From DASUNQ01 sp036277075 (GTDB lineage: Bacteria; Acidobacteriota; Thermoanaerobaculia; Multivoradales; UBA5704): a stretch of DNA of 21,805 nucleotides. Both the position numbers and the translations under genes were made by a program. The first letter of the stretch is position 1. Each line of letters opens with the position of its first letter. The notes under the pieces are model-generated. The model made no database searches. It was not told the origin of the DNA and saw only the letters and a list, made by a program, of their open reading frames with translations. The DNA is taken from the NCBI GenBank assembly GCA_036277075.1, contig DASUNQ010000117.1:1-21805 (forward strand). The letters run 5' to 3'. This document shows positions 15,447 through 21,805 of this stretch, in pieces.

Positions 15447-16451
15447 ATGGACGGCGACCTGCTGGTGCTGGGCGGAGAGGCGGTGGCGTCGGTCCTCGCC
15501 GGCCGCCGCGCGGAGGTGGTCGGCGCGGTGGCGGAGGCGTATCGGCTTCACGTGCGCCGCCAGAGCTCGCTGCCGCACTCGGTCTTCCTGCGCTTCCCGG
15601 GCGACGGCCTGAACCGCATCATCGCGCTGCCGGCGTTTCTGGGCGACGGCGTCGACCTCTGCGGCGTCAAGTGGGTGGCCTCCTTCCCCGGCAACCTGGC
15701 ACGGGGCCTGGAGCGCGCCTCGGCGGTCGTGGTCCTGAACTCGCCGCGGACCGGGCGCGCCTTCGCGCTGCTCGAGGGCTCCCTGATCAGCGCCCAGCGC
15801 ACGGCGGCGAGCGCGGCGCTCGCCGCCCGCGTGCTGTTCCCCGGCCCGCCGCCCGCGGCGCTCGGCCTGATCGGCACCGGCGTCATCAACGCCGAGATCC
15901 TGGACTTCGTGCTGGCCCTCCTGCCGGGGATCGAGAGCGTCCTCCTCTTCGACCTGGACCACGAGCGAGCGGCCCGTTGGCGCGAGGCGGCGGCAGGGCG
16001 CCATCCCGCGGCGCGTTTCGACATCGCCCCGGACCTCGCCGCCGTGCTCGAACGCTGCCCTCTCGTCTCGTTCGCCACCACCGCGATCCGGCCGCACGTC
16101 GACGACCTCTCCCGCTGTCCTCCCGGCGCCGTGCTCCTTCACGTCTCGCTGCGCGACCTCACCCCCGGGGCGATTCTCGGCTGCGACAACGTGGTGGACG
16201 ATCCCGAGCACGTCTGCCGCGCCCAGACCTCGGTGCACCTCGCCGAGCAAGCGGCGGGGAACCGCGACTTCATCCGCTGCTCGCTCGGGGAGCTGCTCGA
16301 AGGCACGGCGCCCGCCAAGCCGGACGAGCGGGCGGTGACGGTCTTCAGCCCGTTCGGCCTCGGCATCCTCGACTTGGCGGTCGCCAAGCTGGTCTTCGAC
16401 CAAGCGGTCGCCGGTGGCCTCGGCCAGCGCGTGCCGTCGTTCTTTCGGTAG
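15447..16451 (+). CDS. sbnB: SbnB-like 2,3-diaminopropionate-forming dehydrogenase (ornithine cyclodeaminase family)
   Basis: A 334-residue protein of the ornithine cyclodeaminase/mu-crystallin family. The dinucleotide-binding motif is GTG (143-145) in LIGTGVIN. The substrate-binding part has CGVKWVASFPGN, and GRAFALLEGSLISAQRTAA is typical of the family. SbnB oxidatively hydrolyses ACEGA with NAD+ to L-2,3-diaminopropionate, 2-oxoglutarate and NADH. Pairing with an SbnA-like gene 6 bases upstream argues for this rather than ornithine cyclodeaminase. No good Shine-Dalgarno is visible, so expression may depend on coupling to the upstream gene. It is the last gene of the + strand operon before the convergent gap. 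Known Dap users include staphyloferrin B, zwittermicin and the tuberactinomycins, and here the presumed user is the NRPS. Confidence 0.92.
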   Translation: MDGDLLVLGGEAVASVLAGRRAEVVGAVAEAYRLHVRRQSSLPHSVFLRFPGDGLNRIIALPAFLGDGVDLCGVKWVASFPGNLARGLERASAVVVLNSPRTGRAFALLEGSLISAQRTAASAALAARVLFPGPPPAALGLIGTGVINAEILDFVLALLPGIESVLLFDLDHERAARWREAAAGRHPAARFDIAPDLAAVLERCPLVSFATTAIRPHVDDLSRCPPGAVLLHVSLRDLTPGAILGCDNVVDDPEHVCRAQTSVHLAEQAAGNRDFIRCSLGELLEGTAPAKPDERAVTVFSPFGLGILDLAVAKLVFDQAVAGGLGQRVPSFFR

Positions 16452-16873
16452 CCTCCTCCTGGCGCCGCGCGTCGCCATGGCAGGATTGGCGCTGCATCGC
16501 GCGGCTCTCGGCGCTGCCTGAAAGAGGGTGCCCACAGCCCGGGCAACGGATGGGCGACGCCGGCAATGTTCGATTTGGTTCACGCTGCCAGGGATCAACT
16601 CCGCACTCCAAGAAAACGGGGTGGCGCTCTACGACATCGTCCTGGAAGCCTCACGCAGTGCGCTCATGCCGGAGCTGCCGAGAAAGCGATTTCCCGCCTC
16701 GCCGCCGGTGTGTACCGTGACCGCGAAAAGGTGTAGAGCGGCCGCCGCGGGATTCGAAGCAACGACCGCGGAGTCTCCCGCGGCAGCGCGGAAACCCCGC
16801 TATCGCCGGGAAACACTCTGTTCGCTAGGACTTAGCTTGCCTTGAGGCCCAGCCGCCGCAGGAGGGCGGTTGC
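16452..16873. other. Non-coding gap between convergent operons
   Basis: No gene is supported here. The gap is visibly poorer in GC than its surroundings. It contains an inverted repeat CCGCGGGA (16745-16752) / TCCCGCGG (16776-16783) with a nested CCGCGG hairpin (16766-16771 / 16778-16783). A small CCGCC/GGCGG hairpin (16853-16857 / 16865-16869) lies just beyond the - strand stop. None is followed by a T run, so they are only weak candidates for terminators of the two converging transcripts. A GTG-started frame (16528-16845, 105 residues) has no recognised family and no good ribosome binding site. Confidence 0.7.
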
Positions 16874-18571
16874 TCAGAACCGTGACGCCCCGATCCAGGT
16901 ACCCCAGACGTTCACGCCGGCGGCGAACTTGGTGTAGACCCAGATCGTGCGGATGTCGGTCGGGTCGCTGGCGATGCCGGCGTAGTCGCCCCAGCGGTTG
17001 CGGCCCATGCCGTCGAGGCGGACGTAGCGCGCCGTGCCGTCGCGCAGCGGGGCGCTGGACTGGAGGGCGCCGAGGGGGTCGGTCGCCAGCCGGCCGCTGA
17101 AGCGGGCGCTCGCGAACTCCGCCGAGCCGGAGCGCGAGAAGACCATCGTCATGTTGCCGTTGCCGTCGGGCATGACGGCGGGGTAGCAGTAGTGCCGGCC
17201 CGCGGCGCCGAAGATCCCCTGCTGCGTCATCGCCCCGGTGCTCGCGTCGATCTGGAACCAGTGCGCCACCGCCACGTTCTCGGCCGCAGCACTCCAGGCG
17301 TGGCGCGAGGTGAGCGCCGCCCAGACCGAGCCGCCGCGGAAGACCGCGCAGAGCATCCGCACGTCGCCGGTGTCGAGCCGCGTCGAGCTCCCCTTCTGCG
17401 TCGCGTCGGGCGGCAGGCCGTAGGGGCGGGTGCCGATGTTGCGGCGGGTGATGGCGGGCGTGCCGAGCGGGTCGCTGAGCGCCCAGAGCGAGAGCAGCGT
17501 GCGGGTCGGGATGGAGGTGGTGGGGAAGAGCGAGTTGACGAGGTACTGCACTTGCGGCGCGCCGTAGGTGTGGCACGGCTGGACGGTGAACGCGGTCGTG
17601 CCGTCGGCGTTCTTCAGGTTCACCAGGTCCTTGAAGGCCGCCGCGCCGCCGAAGTAGGGGCCGGTCGAGGGCGCGGTGCCCTTGGGCACGATCCGCACCT
17701 TGGCGTAGCGGAAGTTGCCGCCGAACTGGAACATGTTGGCGGTGATGTAGAGCGCCTGGGCGTCGACCCCAAGACCCGGATAGTCGGCCCAGTTGTTGGT
17801 CGCCGTGGTGCCGTCCCGGGTCGCGTCGAGCTTGTAGTTCCACCAGCCGCCGAGCGGGTCGGAGGTCTTGGAGATCGAGAGCAGGAACCAGGAGGTGTTG
17901 CTCGTCGAGCCGACCGCCACGGCGAGCAGCACCCAGCGGCCGGCGTGCTGGTCGTAGAGCGCCTTGGGGTCGAAGATCTTGGCCTCGGTGATCACGTTCG
18001 AGAACCAGGCGGTGAGGGTCTTCTGGAGCAGCGGCGCGCCGCCCGTCTTGGCGTAGACCGCGACCGAGGAGTTGACCGCCGCCAGCACGTGCGCCGGTCC
18101 GGCGGCCGCCGTGCAGTCGGCCGGGAACCACTGCGTGTCGGCGATGCCGGCGAAGCTGCCGAGGATGCCGGGGGCGGCCGCCGTCTCGGGGCCGAGCGGC
18201 CCTCCGACCGCGGCGGCGACCGCCGCGGCGGTGCGCGGCACCGCGGCCCGCCGGCCGCTGTCGCGCTCGATCGTCGCGGCGGTGAGGCCGCGGCCCCGCA
18301 GCTTCGCGGCGGGCGCCGCGTCTTTGAGCCGGGCGAAGTCGTCGAGGTCGATGGGGAAGCGGGTCTTGGCCGGGCGCGGGCGGTCGTACTCGGCGGTCGC
18401 GCCGGCCGCCGCGGCCACCCGCGGGGTGGCGCCGGGGTCGAAGGCGGAGCCGCTCTCGGCTCGTCCCGCGCGCGGCGCGCTGCGGACGCGCTGGAGGCCG
18501 GGCTCGGCGACCGCGGCGGACGTCGTTCGAGTGCTGCGGCGGCGACGCGTCTGCTTGCGCTTCCCGGCCAT
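16874..18571 (-). CDS. Conserved-looking protein of unknown function with WGDY motifs, possibly beta-propeller
   Basis: A 565-residue protein that I do not recognise as a named family. Residues 1-14 are very basic (MAGKRKQTRRRRST) and no signal peptide or membrane helix is visible. Residues to about 150 are Ala/Arg-rich and probably disordered. From about 150 the sequence is rich in Trp, Gly, Ser and Asp with recurrent segments: SDPLGGWWNYKLDA, NNWADYPGLGVD, FRGGSVWAALTS, YPAVMPDGNGNM, FSRSG and RWGDYAGIASDPTD near the end. Repeated WxDY-Gly-x-x-x-D wording resembles large secreted beta-propeller proteins, but this is inference. The ATG at 18571 has GGGAGG five bases upstream (18577-18582). 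It lies 16 bases after the 81-residue gene, so it is the last gene of the - strand operon. How it would leave the cell, if it does, is unclear. Confidence 0.8.
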   Translation of the reverse strand: MAGKRKQTRRRRSTRTTSAAVAEPGLQRVRSAPRAGRAESGSAFDPGATPRVAAAAGATAEYDRPRPAKTRFPIDLDDFARLKDAAPAAKLRGRGLTAATIERDSGRRAAVPRTAAAVAAAVGGPLGPETAAAPGILGSFAGIADTQWFPADCTAAAGPAHVLAAVNSSVAVYAKTGGAPLLQKTLTAWFSNVITEAKIFDPKALYDQHAGRWVLLAVAVGSTSNTSWFLLSISKTSDPLGGWWNYKLDATRDGTTATNNWADYPGLGVDAQALYITANMFQFGGNFRYAKVRIVPKGTAPSTGPYFGGAAAFKDLVNLKNADGTTAFTVQPCHTYGAPQVQYLVNSLFPTTSIPTRTLLSLWALSDPLGTPAITRRNIGTRPYGLPPDATQKGSSTRLDTGDVRMLCAVFRGGSVWAALTSRHAWSAAAENVAVAHWFQIDASTGAMTQQGIFGAAGRHYCYPAVMPDGNGNMTMVFSRSGSAEFASARFSGRLATDPLGALQSSAPLRDGTARYVRLDGMGRNRWGDYAGIASDPTDIRTIWVYTKFAAGVNVWGTWIGASRF

Positions 18572-18587
18572 GGCGGCCTCCCGCCCC

Positions 18588-18833
18588 TCAGGGCTCGCTG
18601 TCGTGCTGGGCCGGCTGGTCCCGCTCGCCCGGCCCCCCTCTCCGCGCCCGCTCCTTGAGACGCACGTACTCGCCGCGTTCCAGCGGCGTGTCGTGCGTCA
18701 CCGGGCCGCGCTCCAGCTCGCGCTCGCTCCCCCCCTTCTCGCCGCACTCCGGGGCGGTGGGGTCGTAGTCCCTCCCGGCCTCCGCGGCGCCGGACTCGGC
18801 GGCTCCGCCCTCTGTTTCCTTCTTTCCTGACAT
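18588..18833 (-). CDS. Small hydrophilic protein of unknown function (81 aa)
   Basis: Not recognised. It is highly charged and rich in Glu, Gly and Arg, with one Cys (in PTAPECGEK) and a basic tail segment around GEYVRLKERARR. No hydrophobic core, signal peptide or known motif is seen, so it is probably disordered. Support for a real gene is the excellent Shine-Dalgarno GGAAGGAGG (18840-18848) six bases before the ATG. That site overlaps the end of the S9 peptidase gene, whose stop ends one base before this ATG. The following gene starts 16 bases downstream. This tight packing suggests translational coupling. It is not an obvious RiPP precursor: there is no leader/core boundary and no modification enzyme nearby. 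Confidence 0.65.
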   Translation of the reverse strand: MSGKKETEGGAAESGAAEAGRDYDPTAPECGEKGGSERELERGPVTHDTPLERGEYVRLKERARRGGPGERDQPAQHDSEP

Positions 18834-18834
18834 T

Positions 18835-20799
18835 CTACGCCTCCTTCCGGCCGGCGTCCCCCTTGAGGTGGCGGTCCAGGAACGCGAGGATCGCGGTGTA
18901 GGCCTTCTCCTGGTTCTGTTTCTTGACGAAGCCGTGCCCCTCGTCGTCGAAGACGACGTACTCGACGGGCACGCCGCGCTTCCGCGCCGCGGCGACGATC
19001 TCGTCCGACTCCACCTTCAGCACCCGCGGGTCGTTCGCCCCCTGGAGCACGATCAGCGGCCGCTCGATCTTGTCGGCATGGAAGAGCGGGGAGATGCGGC
19101 GCAGGTACTCCTGGTCCACCGCCGGGTCGCCCAGCTCCTTGTAGATCGCCTGGCGCGCCGACTCCCACCAGGGGGGGATGCTCTCGAGGGTGCGCAGCCA
19201 GTTGGCGACGCCGAAGAGGTTGACGCCCACCTCGAACTCCCGCGGCCGGAAGGCCATCGCCGCGAGCACCATGTAGCCGCCGTAGCTGCCGCCCATGATG
19301 CCGATTCGCTGCGGATCGACCGCGCCGGTCGCGACCAGCATCTTCTTGCTCGCCACGCAGTCGTCGAGGTCGGCGTTGCCGTGCTTGCGGTCGTCCATCT
19401 TGTAGAAGGTCTTGCCGTAGCCGCTGCTGCCGCGGTTGTTGATCGAGTAGACGACGTAGCCGTGGTTGGCCAGAAACTGGGTGAGGCCGCTGTAGCCGAG
19501 GCGCGACTGGTCGCCCGGCCCGCCGTGCACCGAGACGAGCGCCGGCAGCTTGGCGCCGCTCCTCGCCTGGTGCGGCAGGTAGAGGATGCCGGGGATCTCG
19601 ACGCCGTCGTAGGAGCGGAAGCGGACGACCTTGCCCTCGACGAGGTGCTCCGGATCGATCGCCGGGTTGAGGTTCTGGGTCAGCCGGCGCGGCGCCGCGC
19701 CGGCGCCCAGGTCGTGGACGTAGAGGTTGCGCGGCGAGCGGCTGGTGTCGGCGTAGAAGGCCAGGCGCCGGCCGTCCCGCGACAGGTTGACCGAGGTGAT
19801 GTCGGCGTCCGGCAGCTTCGGCAGCGCGACCGGCTGCAGCGCCGCCGCCTCGAACAGCCGCACCTCGGTGCGGGCGTCGGCGTTGATGGCGACGGTCAGG
19901 TAGCGGCCGTCGCGCGAGAAGGTCGCCGAGGTGACGTCCCAGTCGGGACGGAGAATCTCCTGCCGGGCGCCGGTGGCGAGGTCCTGGCGCACCAGGTGCT
20001 GGAACTCGCTCCCCTCGTCGGTGGTGAAGAGCAGGGCCTTCCCGTCCGGCGTGAACTCCTGGGGGTTGGCGCTGACGCCGTCGCCGCCGCCGAGCTTCTT
20101 CGTCTCGCCGCTGGTGCGGTCGTGGAGATAGAGCTCCACCTCCGAGGTGCCGATGGGCTTCGTCAGCGCCAGCCAGCGCCGGTCGGGGGAGATCGCCCCG
20201 ACGTCGAGCGCCTGCGCGTTCTTGTAGAGCAGGGTGCGCCCGTAGCCGTCGAGGCTCACCTCGTAGAGGTCGAAGACCTTGGGATCGCGCTCGTTGGTCT
20301 GGAGGAAGAGAGTGCGGTCGTCCCGCGAGTAGCCGACGAAGAAGGCCTTGAGCTTCTCGCCCGGGGTGAGGTCGCGCGCCGTGCCGTCGAGCTCGCGGAC
20401 GTAGACGTGGGTGAGCTCGTTGCCCCCCTGGTCGCTCTCGTAGACGAAGCGCTCGTCGGCCGGGAAGTAGCCGCGGACGAGGATGGTGTCCGCCGTCGAG
20501 CGGGTGAGCGGCTGCGCGGCGCCGCCGTCCACCGGCACGGCGTAGGCGTTGAAGACGCCCGTCTGGTTGCTGCTCACCAGGATCTTCGTGCCGTCCGGAG
20601 AGAAGGAGGAGCCGGACATGGTCGTGGTGCCGAGGAACTGCTGAATGGTGTACTCCGGGACTTGATCGGCTGCGGCCTTGCCGGCCGGCGCCTGGCCGTT
20701 GCTCCCCGGGCCGTTCGCGGCCGGAGCGGGGCCGGCGCCGAGCGCCAGCAGGAGCAGGGGGGCGAGCCTGCCGAGGAAGGTGCGGAGGTGGGTCGTCAT
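18835..20799 (-). CDS. Secreted S9-family (prolyl oligopeptidase / acylaminoacyl-peptidase type) peptidase
   Basis: A 654-residue protein. Residues 1 to about 27 (MTTHLRTFLGRLAP, a Leu-rich core, then APA) form a signal peptide, so it acts in the periplasm or outside. Residues about 45-380 are a TolB/WD-like beta-propeller, with repeated phrases such as SFSPDGTKILV, ISPDRRWLAL, FSRDGRYLTV and LSRDGRRLAFYA. The C-terminal alpha/beta-hydrolase carries HGGPG, nucleophile Ser505 in GGSYGGY, Asp590 in GANDPRV and His622 in DEGHGF, with spacing typical of the family. It should cleave short peptides after they pass the propeller. A longer open frame runs upstream, but the ATG at 20799 is chosen because AAGGAG lies 5 bases before it (20805-20810), it begins the signal peptide, and it overlaps the upstream gene's stop as ATGA. 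Confidence 0.95.
   Translation of the reverse strand: MTTHLRTFLGRLAPLLLLALGAGPAPAANGPGSNGQAPAGKAAADQVPEYTIQQFLGTTTMSGSSFSPDGTKILVSSNQTGVFNAYAVPVDGGAAQPLTRSTADTILVRGYFPADERFVYESDQGGNELTHVYVRELDGTARDLTPGEKLKAFFVGYSRDDRTLFLQTNERDPKVFDLYEVSLDGYGRTLLYKNAQALDVGAISPDRRWLALTKPIGTSEVELYLHDRTSGETKKLGGGDGVSANPQEFTPDGKALLFTTDEGSEFQHLVRQDLATGARQEILRPDWDVTSATFSRDGRYLTVAINADARTEVRLFEAAALQPVALPKLPDADITSVNLSRDGRRLAFYADTSRSPRNLYVHDLGAGAAPRRLTQNLNPAIDPEHLVEGKVVRFRSYDGVEIPGILYLPHQARSGAKLPALVSVHGGPGDQSRLGYSGLTQFLANHGYVVYSINNRGSSGYGKTFYKMDDRKHGNADLDDCVASKKMLVATGAVDPQRIGIMGGSYGGYMVLAAMAFRPREFEVGVNLFGVANWLRTLESIPPWWESARQAIYKELGDPAVDQEYLRRISPLFHADKIERPLIVLQGANDPRVLKVESDEIVAAARKRGVPVEYVVFDDEGHGFVKKQNQEKAYTAILAFLDRHLKGDAGRKEA
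18840..18848 (-). promoter_or_regulatory. Strong ribosome binding site of the 81-residue gene
   Basis: GGAAGGAGG on the - strand, 6 bases before the ATG at 18833. It lies inside the last codons of the peptidase gene, so ribosomes finishing that gene could re-initiate here. Confidence 0.75.
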
Positions 20800-21805
20800 C
20801 GGGTCTCCTTGTCCGTGTAGCCGGTGAGCTCGACGTAGCCGCGGCCGGCGATCGGGGCGCCGGCGGAGGCCCCCGTGGCCGTCACCGCACCCTCCCAATA
20901 GCGAAAGGTGCCGCGGTGCTCCTGATCGGCGACGAGGGGGCGGACCTCGAGGTCCAGCCGCGCCGCCGGCACCCGCAGGCGCCAGCGTGCCGGATAGGAG
21001 CCGCCCGCCGGGCTGGCCCACTGTCCCAGCTCCTCGACCGTGAAGTCGGCGCGCGCCAGGTGCCGCTTGCGGCCGTCGGCGGCGACCAGCGAGCCGCTGC
21101 TCGCCGGGTCGTCGCCGCCGCCGGCCAGGCGCAGGCGGTAGAGCATCAGCTCCCGGCCGTCGGCCAGCTGGAGCGCGAACCAGTCCCATCCGACCTGGCC
21201 GGCCGCGAGAGAGCTGGTGCTCCACTCGCGGTCCATCCAGGAGAGGCCGCGGACCGCGAAGCTCCGGCCCGCGACGCGCAACGTGCCAGCGGTCGGCATA
21301 CGCGTCAGAGAATAGTAGTAGGAGGCGTGGCCGGGCGCGGCGCCCTTCCGCGACAGCCCGCCCTCCCCCTGGAGGACCGGCGGCTTGCCGCGGGCGAGCC
21401 GGAGGTCGAGCGCCACCTCGCCGGCCGCGGCGCGCAGGACGAGCGGGAAGGGCGAGGCGGCGGGGTTCGCGGCCGGACCGGCGGCCTGCCAGCGGTCCAG
21501 CCAGACGCGGAAGGGGGCGGGGCGCGCGCCGGCGAGACCGAGGGCGCCGCGCCGGAATCTCTCGAAGGCGTGGAAGCGCCCGCCGCCGCCGTCGGTGACG
21601 GCGAAGTGCGCGAGCCAGAGATCGCGCGCCGCCCAGCGCGAGGCGCGCGCCGGCGCGCGCGGCGCCAGCGCGTTGCGGAAGAAGGTGAGCTGATAGCCGA
21701 AGCGCCGCCCGCCGCCAGCCCCGAGGTTGCCGGTGAAGTACCACCATTCGGTGCGGAAGGCGGGATGAGATCCGTGATCGGCGGGGAAGGCGAAGGGGCG
21801 CGGCG
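20796..21805 (-). CDS. Lipocalin-like CrtC/AttH-family protein, 5' truncated by the window
   Basis: The - strand frame is open from base 21805 down to the stop at 20796-20798, so the N-terminus is outside the window and the GTG at 21416 is internal. Visible residues match the lipocalin-like AttH / carotenoid 1,2-hydratase (CrtC-like) family: FPADHGSHP, FRTEWWYFTGNL, FGYQLTFFR, LAHFAVTD, KPPVLQGEGGLSRKG, ASYYYSLTRM, WMDREWSTS, GWDWFALQLADGREL and a C-terminal GRGYVELTGY. Family proteins bind or hydrate hydrophobic molecules and are often exported, but the signal region cannot be seen here. No carotenoid gene lies nearby, so a true CrtC role is doubtful. Such genes are often found beside FtsX-type ABC permeases, so the missing upstream neighbours may include one. 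It overlaps the peptidase start by four bases (ATGA). Confidence 0.9.
   Translation of the reverse strand, partial: PRPFAFPADHGSHPAFRTEWWYFTGNLGAGGGRRFGYQLTFFRNALAPRAPARASRWAARDLWLAHFAVTDGGGGRFHAFERFRRGALGLAGARPAPFRVWLDRWQAAGPAANPAASPFPLVLRAAAGEVALDLRLARGKPPVLQGEGGLSRKGAAPGHASYYYSLTRMPTAGTLRVAGRSFAVRGLSWMDREWSTSSLAAGQVGWDWFALQLADGRELMLYRLRLAGGGDDPASSGSLVAADGRKRHLARADFTVEELGQWASPAGGSYPARWRLRVPAARLDLEVRPLVADQEHRGTFRYWEGAVTATGASAGAPIAGRGYVELTGYTDKETR

Noticed and set aside
14256..16598. Long - strand open frame (780 residues) opposite the sbnA/sbnB-like genes
   Set aside because: It is antisense to two genes with clear family motifs and catalytic residues. Its composition (Arg/Ala/Gly/Glu-rich, no motif) is what high-GC codon bias produces on the opposite strand.
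16345..16611. Short - strand frame with a zinc-ribbon-like CPGCG
   Set aside because: Only one CxxC-like pair is present, and most of the frame overlaps the 3' end of the sbnB-like gene antisense.
16738..16768. tRNA T-arm-like TTCGAATCC on the - strand in the gap
   Set aside because: The base before TTCGAAT is C rather than the invariant G, the five-base stem does not pair, and no anticodon or acceptor arm could be built. Neither a tRNA nor a convincing attachment site.
16745..16783. Inverted repeat CCGCGGGA/TCCCGCGG as an intrinsic terminator
   Set aside because: The loop is long and no T run follows on either strand, so it is mentioned only as structure within the gap.
16528..16845. 105-residue GTG-started + strand frame in the convergent gap
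   Set aside because: There is no good ribosome binding site, no recognised motif and no family resemblance. It may be a decayed remnant but is not supported as a gene.
18868..20820. Long + strand open frame (650 residues) opposite the S9 peptidase
   Set aside because: It is antisense to a protein with a signal peptide and a full catalytic triad. It is low in sequence complexity (Val/Ala/Arg/Glu) and has no recognisable domain.
20796..21416. Annotating the lipocalin-like gene as a complete 206-residue protein from the GTG at 21416
   Set aside because: The frame stays open to the window edge and the upstream residues carry the conserved family N-terminal motifs (TEWWYFTGN, GYQLTFFR), so the real start is outside.

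Overview
The window is very GC-rich (above about 70% by eye) and almost fully coding. It looks like an Acidobacteriota chromosome or metagenome contig. The strongest taxonomic hint is a roughly 800-residue permease at 11960-14386 with duplicated MacB/FtsX halves and no ATPase of its own. That is the ADOP (acidobacterial duplicated orphan permease) architecture. No RNA gene, insertion sequence or CRISPR array was found.

Left part (1-16451, all + strand): a compact hybrid NRPS-PKS biosynthetic operon. It opens with the end of an NRPS (adenylation - PCP - thioesterase, cut by the window edge). A SyrD/PvdE-type peptide or siderophore exporter follows. Next is a 2452-residue FAAL-ACP-KS-AT-DH-KR-ACP protein that should activate a fatty acid and extend it once to an alpha,beta-unsaturated acyl chain. 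Then come a small exported HEAT-repeat protein, the ADOP permease, and an SbnA/SbnB-like pair that should make L-2,3-diaminopropionate (Dap). Gaps between genes are at most 38 bases, and two neighbours overlap, so one transcript is likely. The most economical reading is a pathway for an exported, acylated, Dap-containing peptide (lipopeptide or metallophore). The acyl starter is made by the PKS and handed to an NRPS whose early modules lie upstream. The HEAT protein and the ADOP permease inside this run have no obvious place in known pathways and are the most intriguing part.

16452-16873 is a 422-base non-coding gap between convergent gene sets and probably marks the right edge of the cluster.

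Right part (16874-21805, all - strand): a second tightly coupled operon read leftwards. In transcription order it holds a CrtC/AttH-like lipocalin protein (start outside the window), a secreted S9 prolyl-oligopeptidase-family peptidase, an 81-residue hydrophilic protein of unknown function, and a 565-residue protein of unknown function with WGDY-type motifs. Nothing visible ties this operon to the biosynthetic one.
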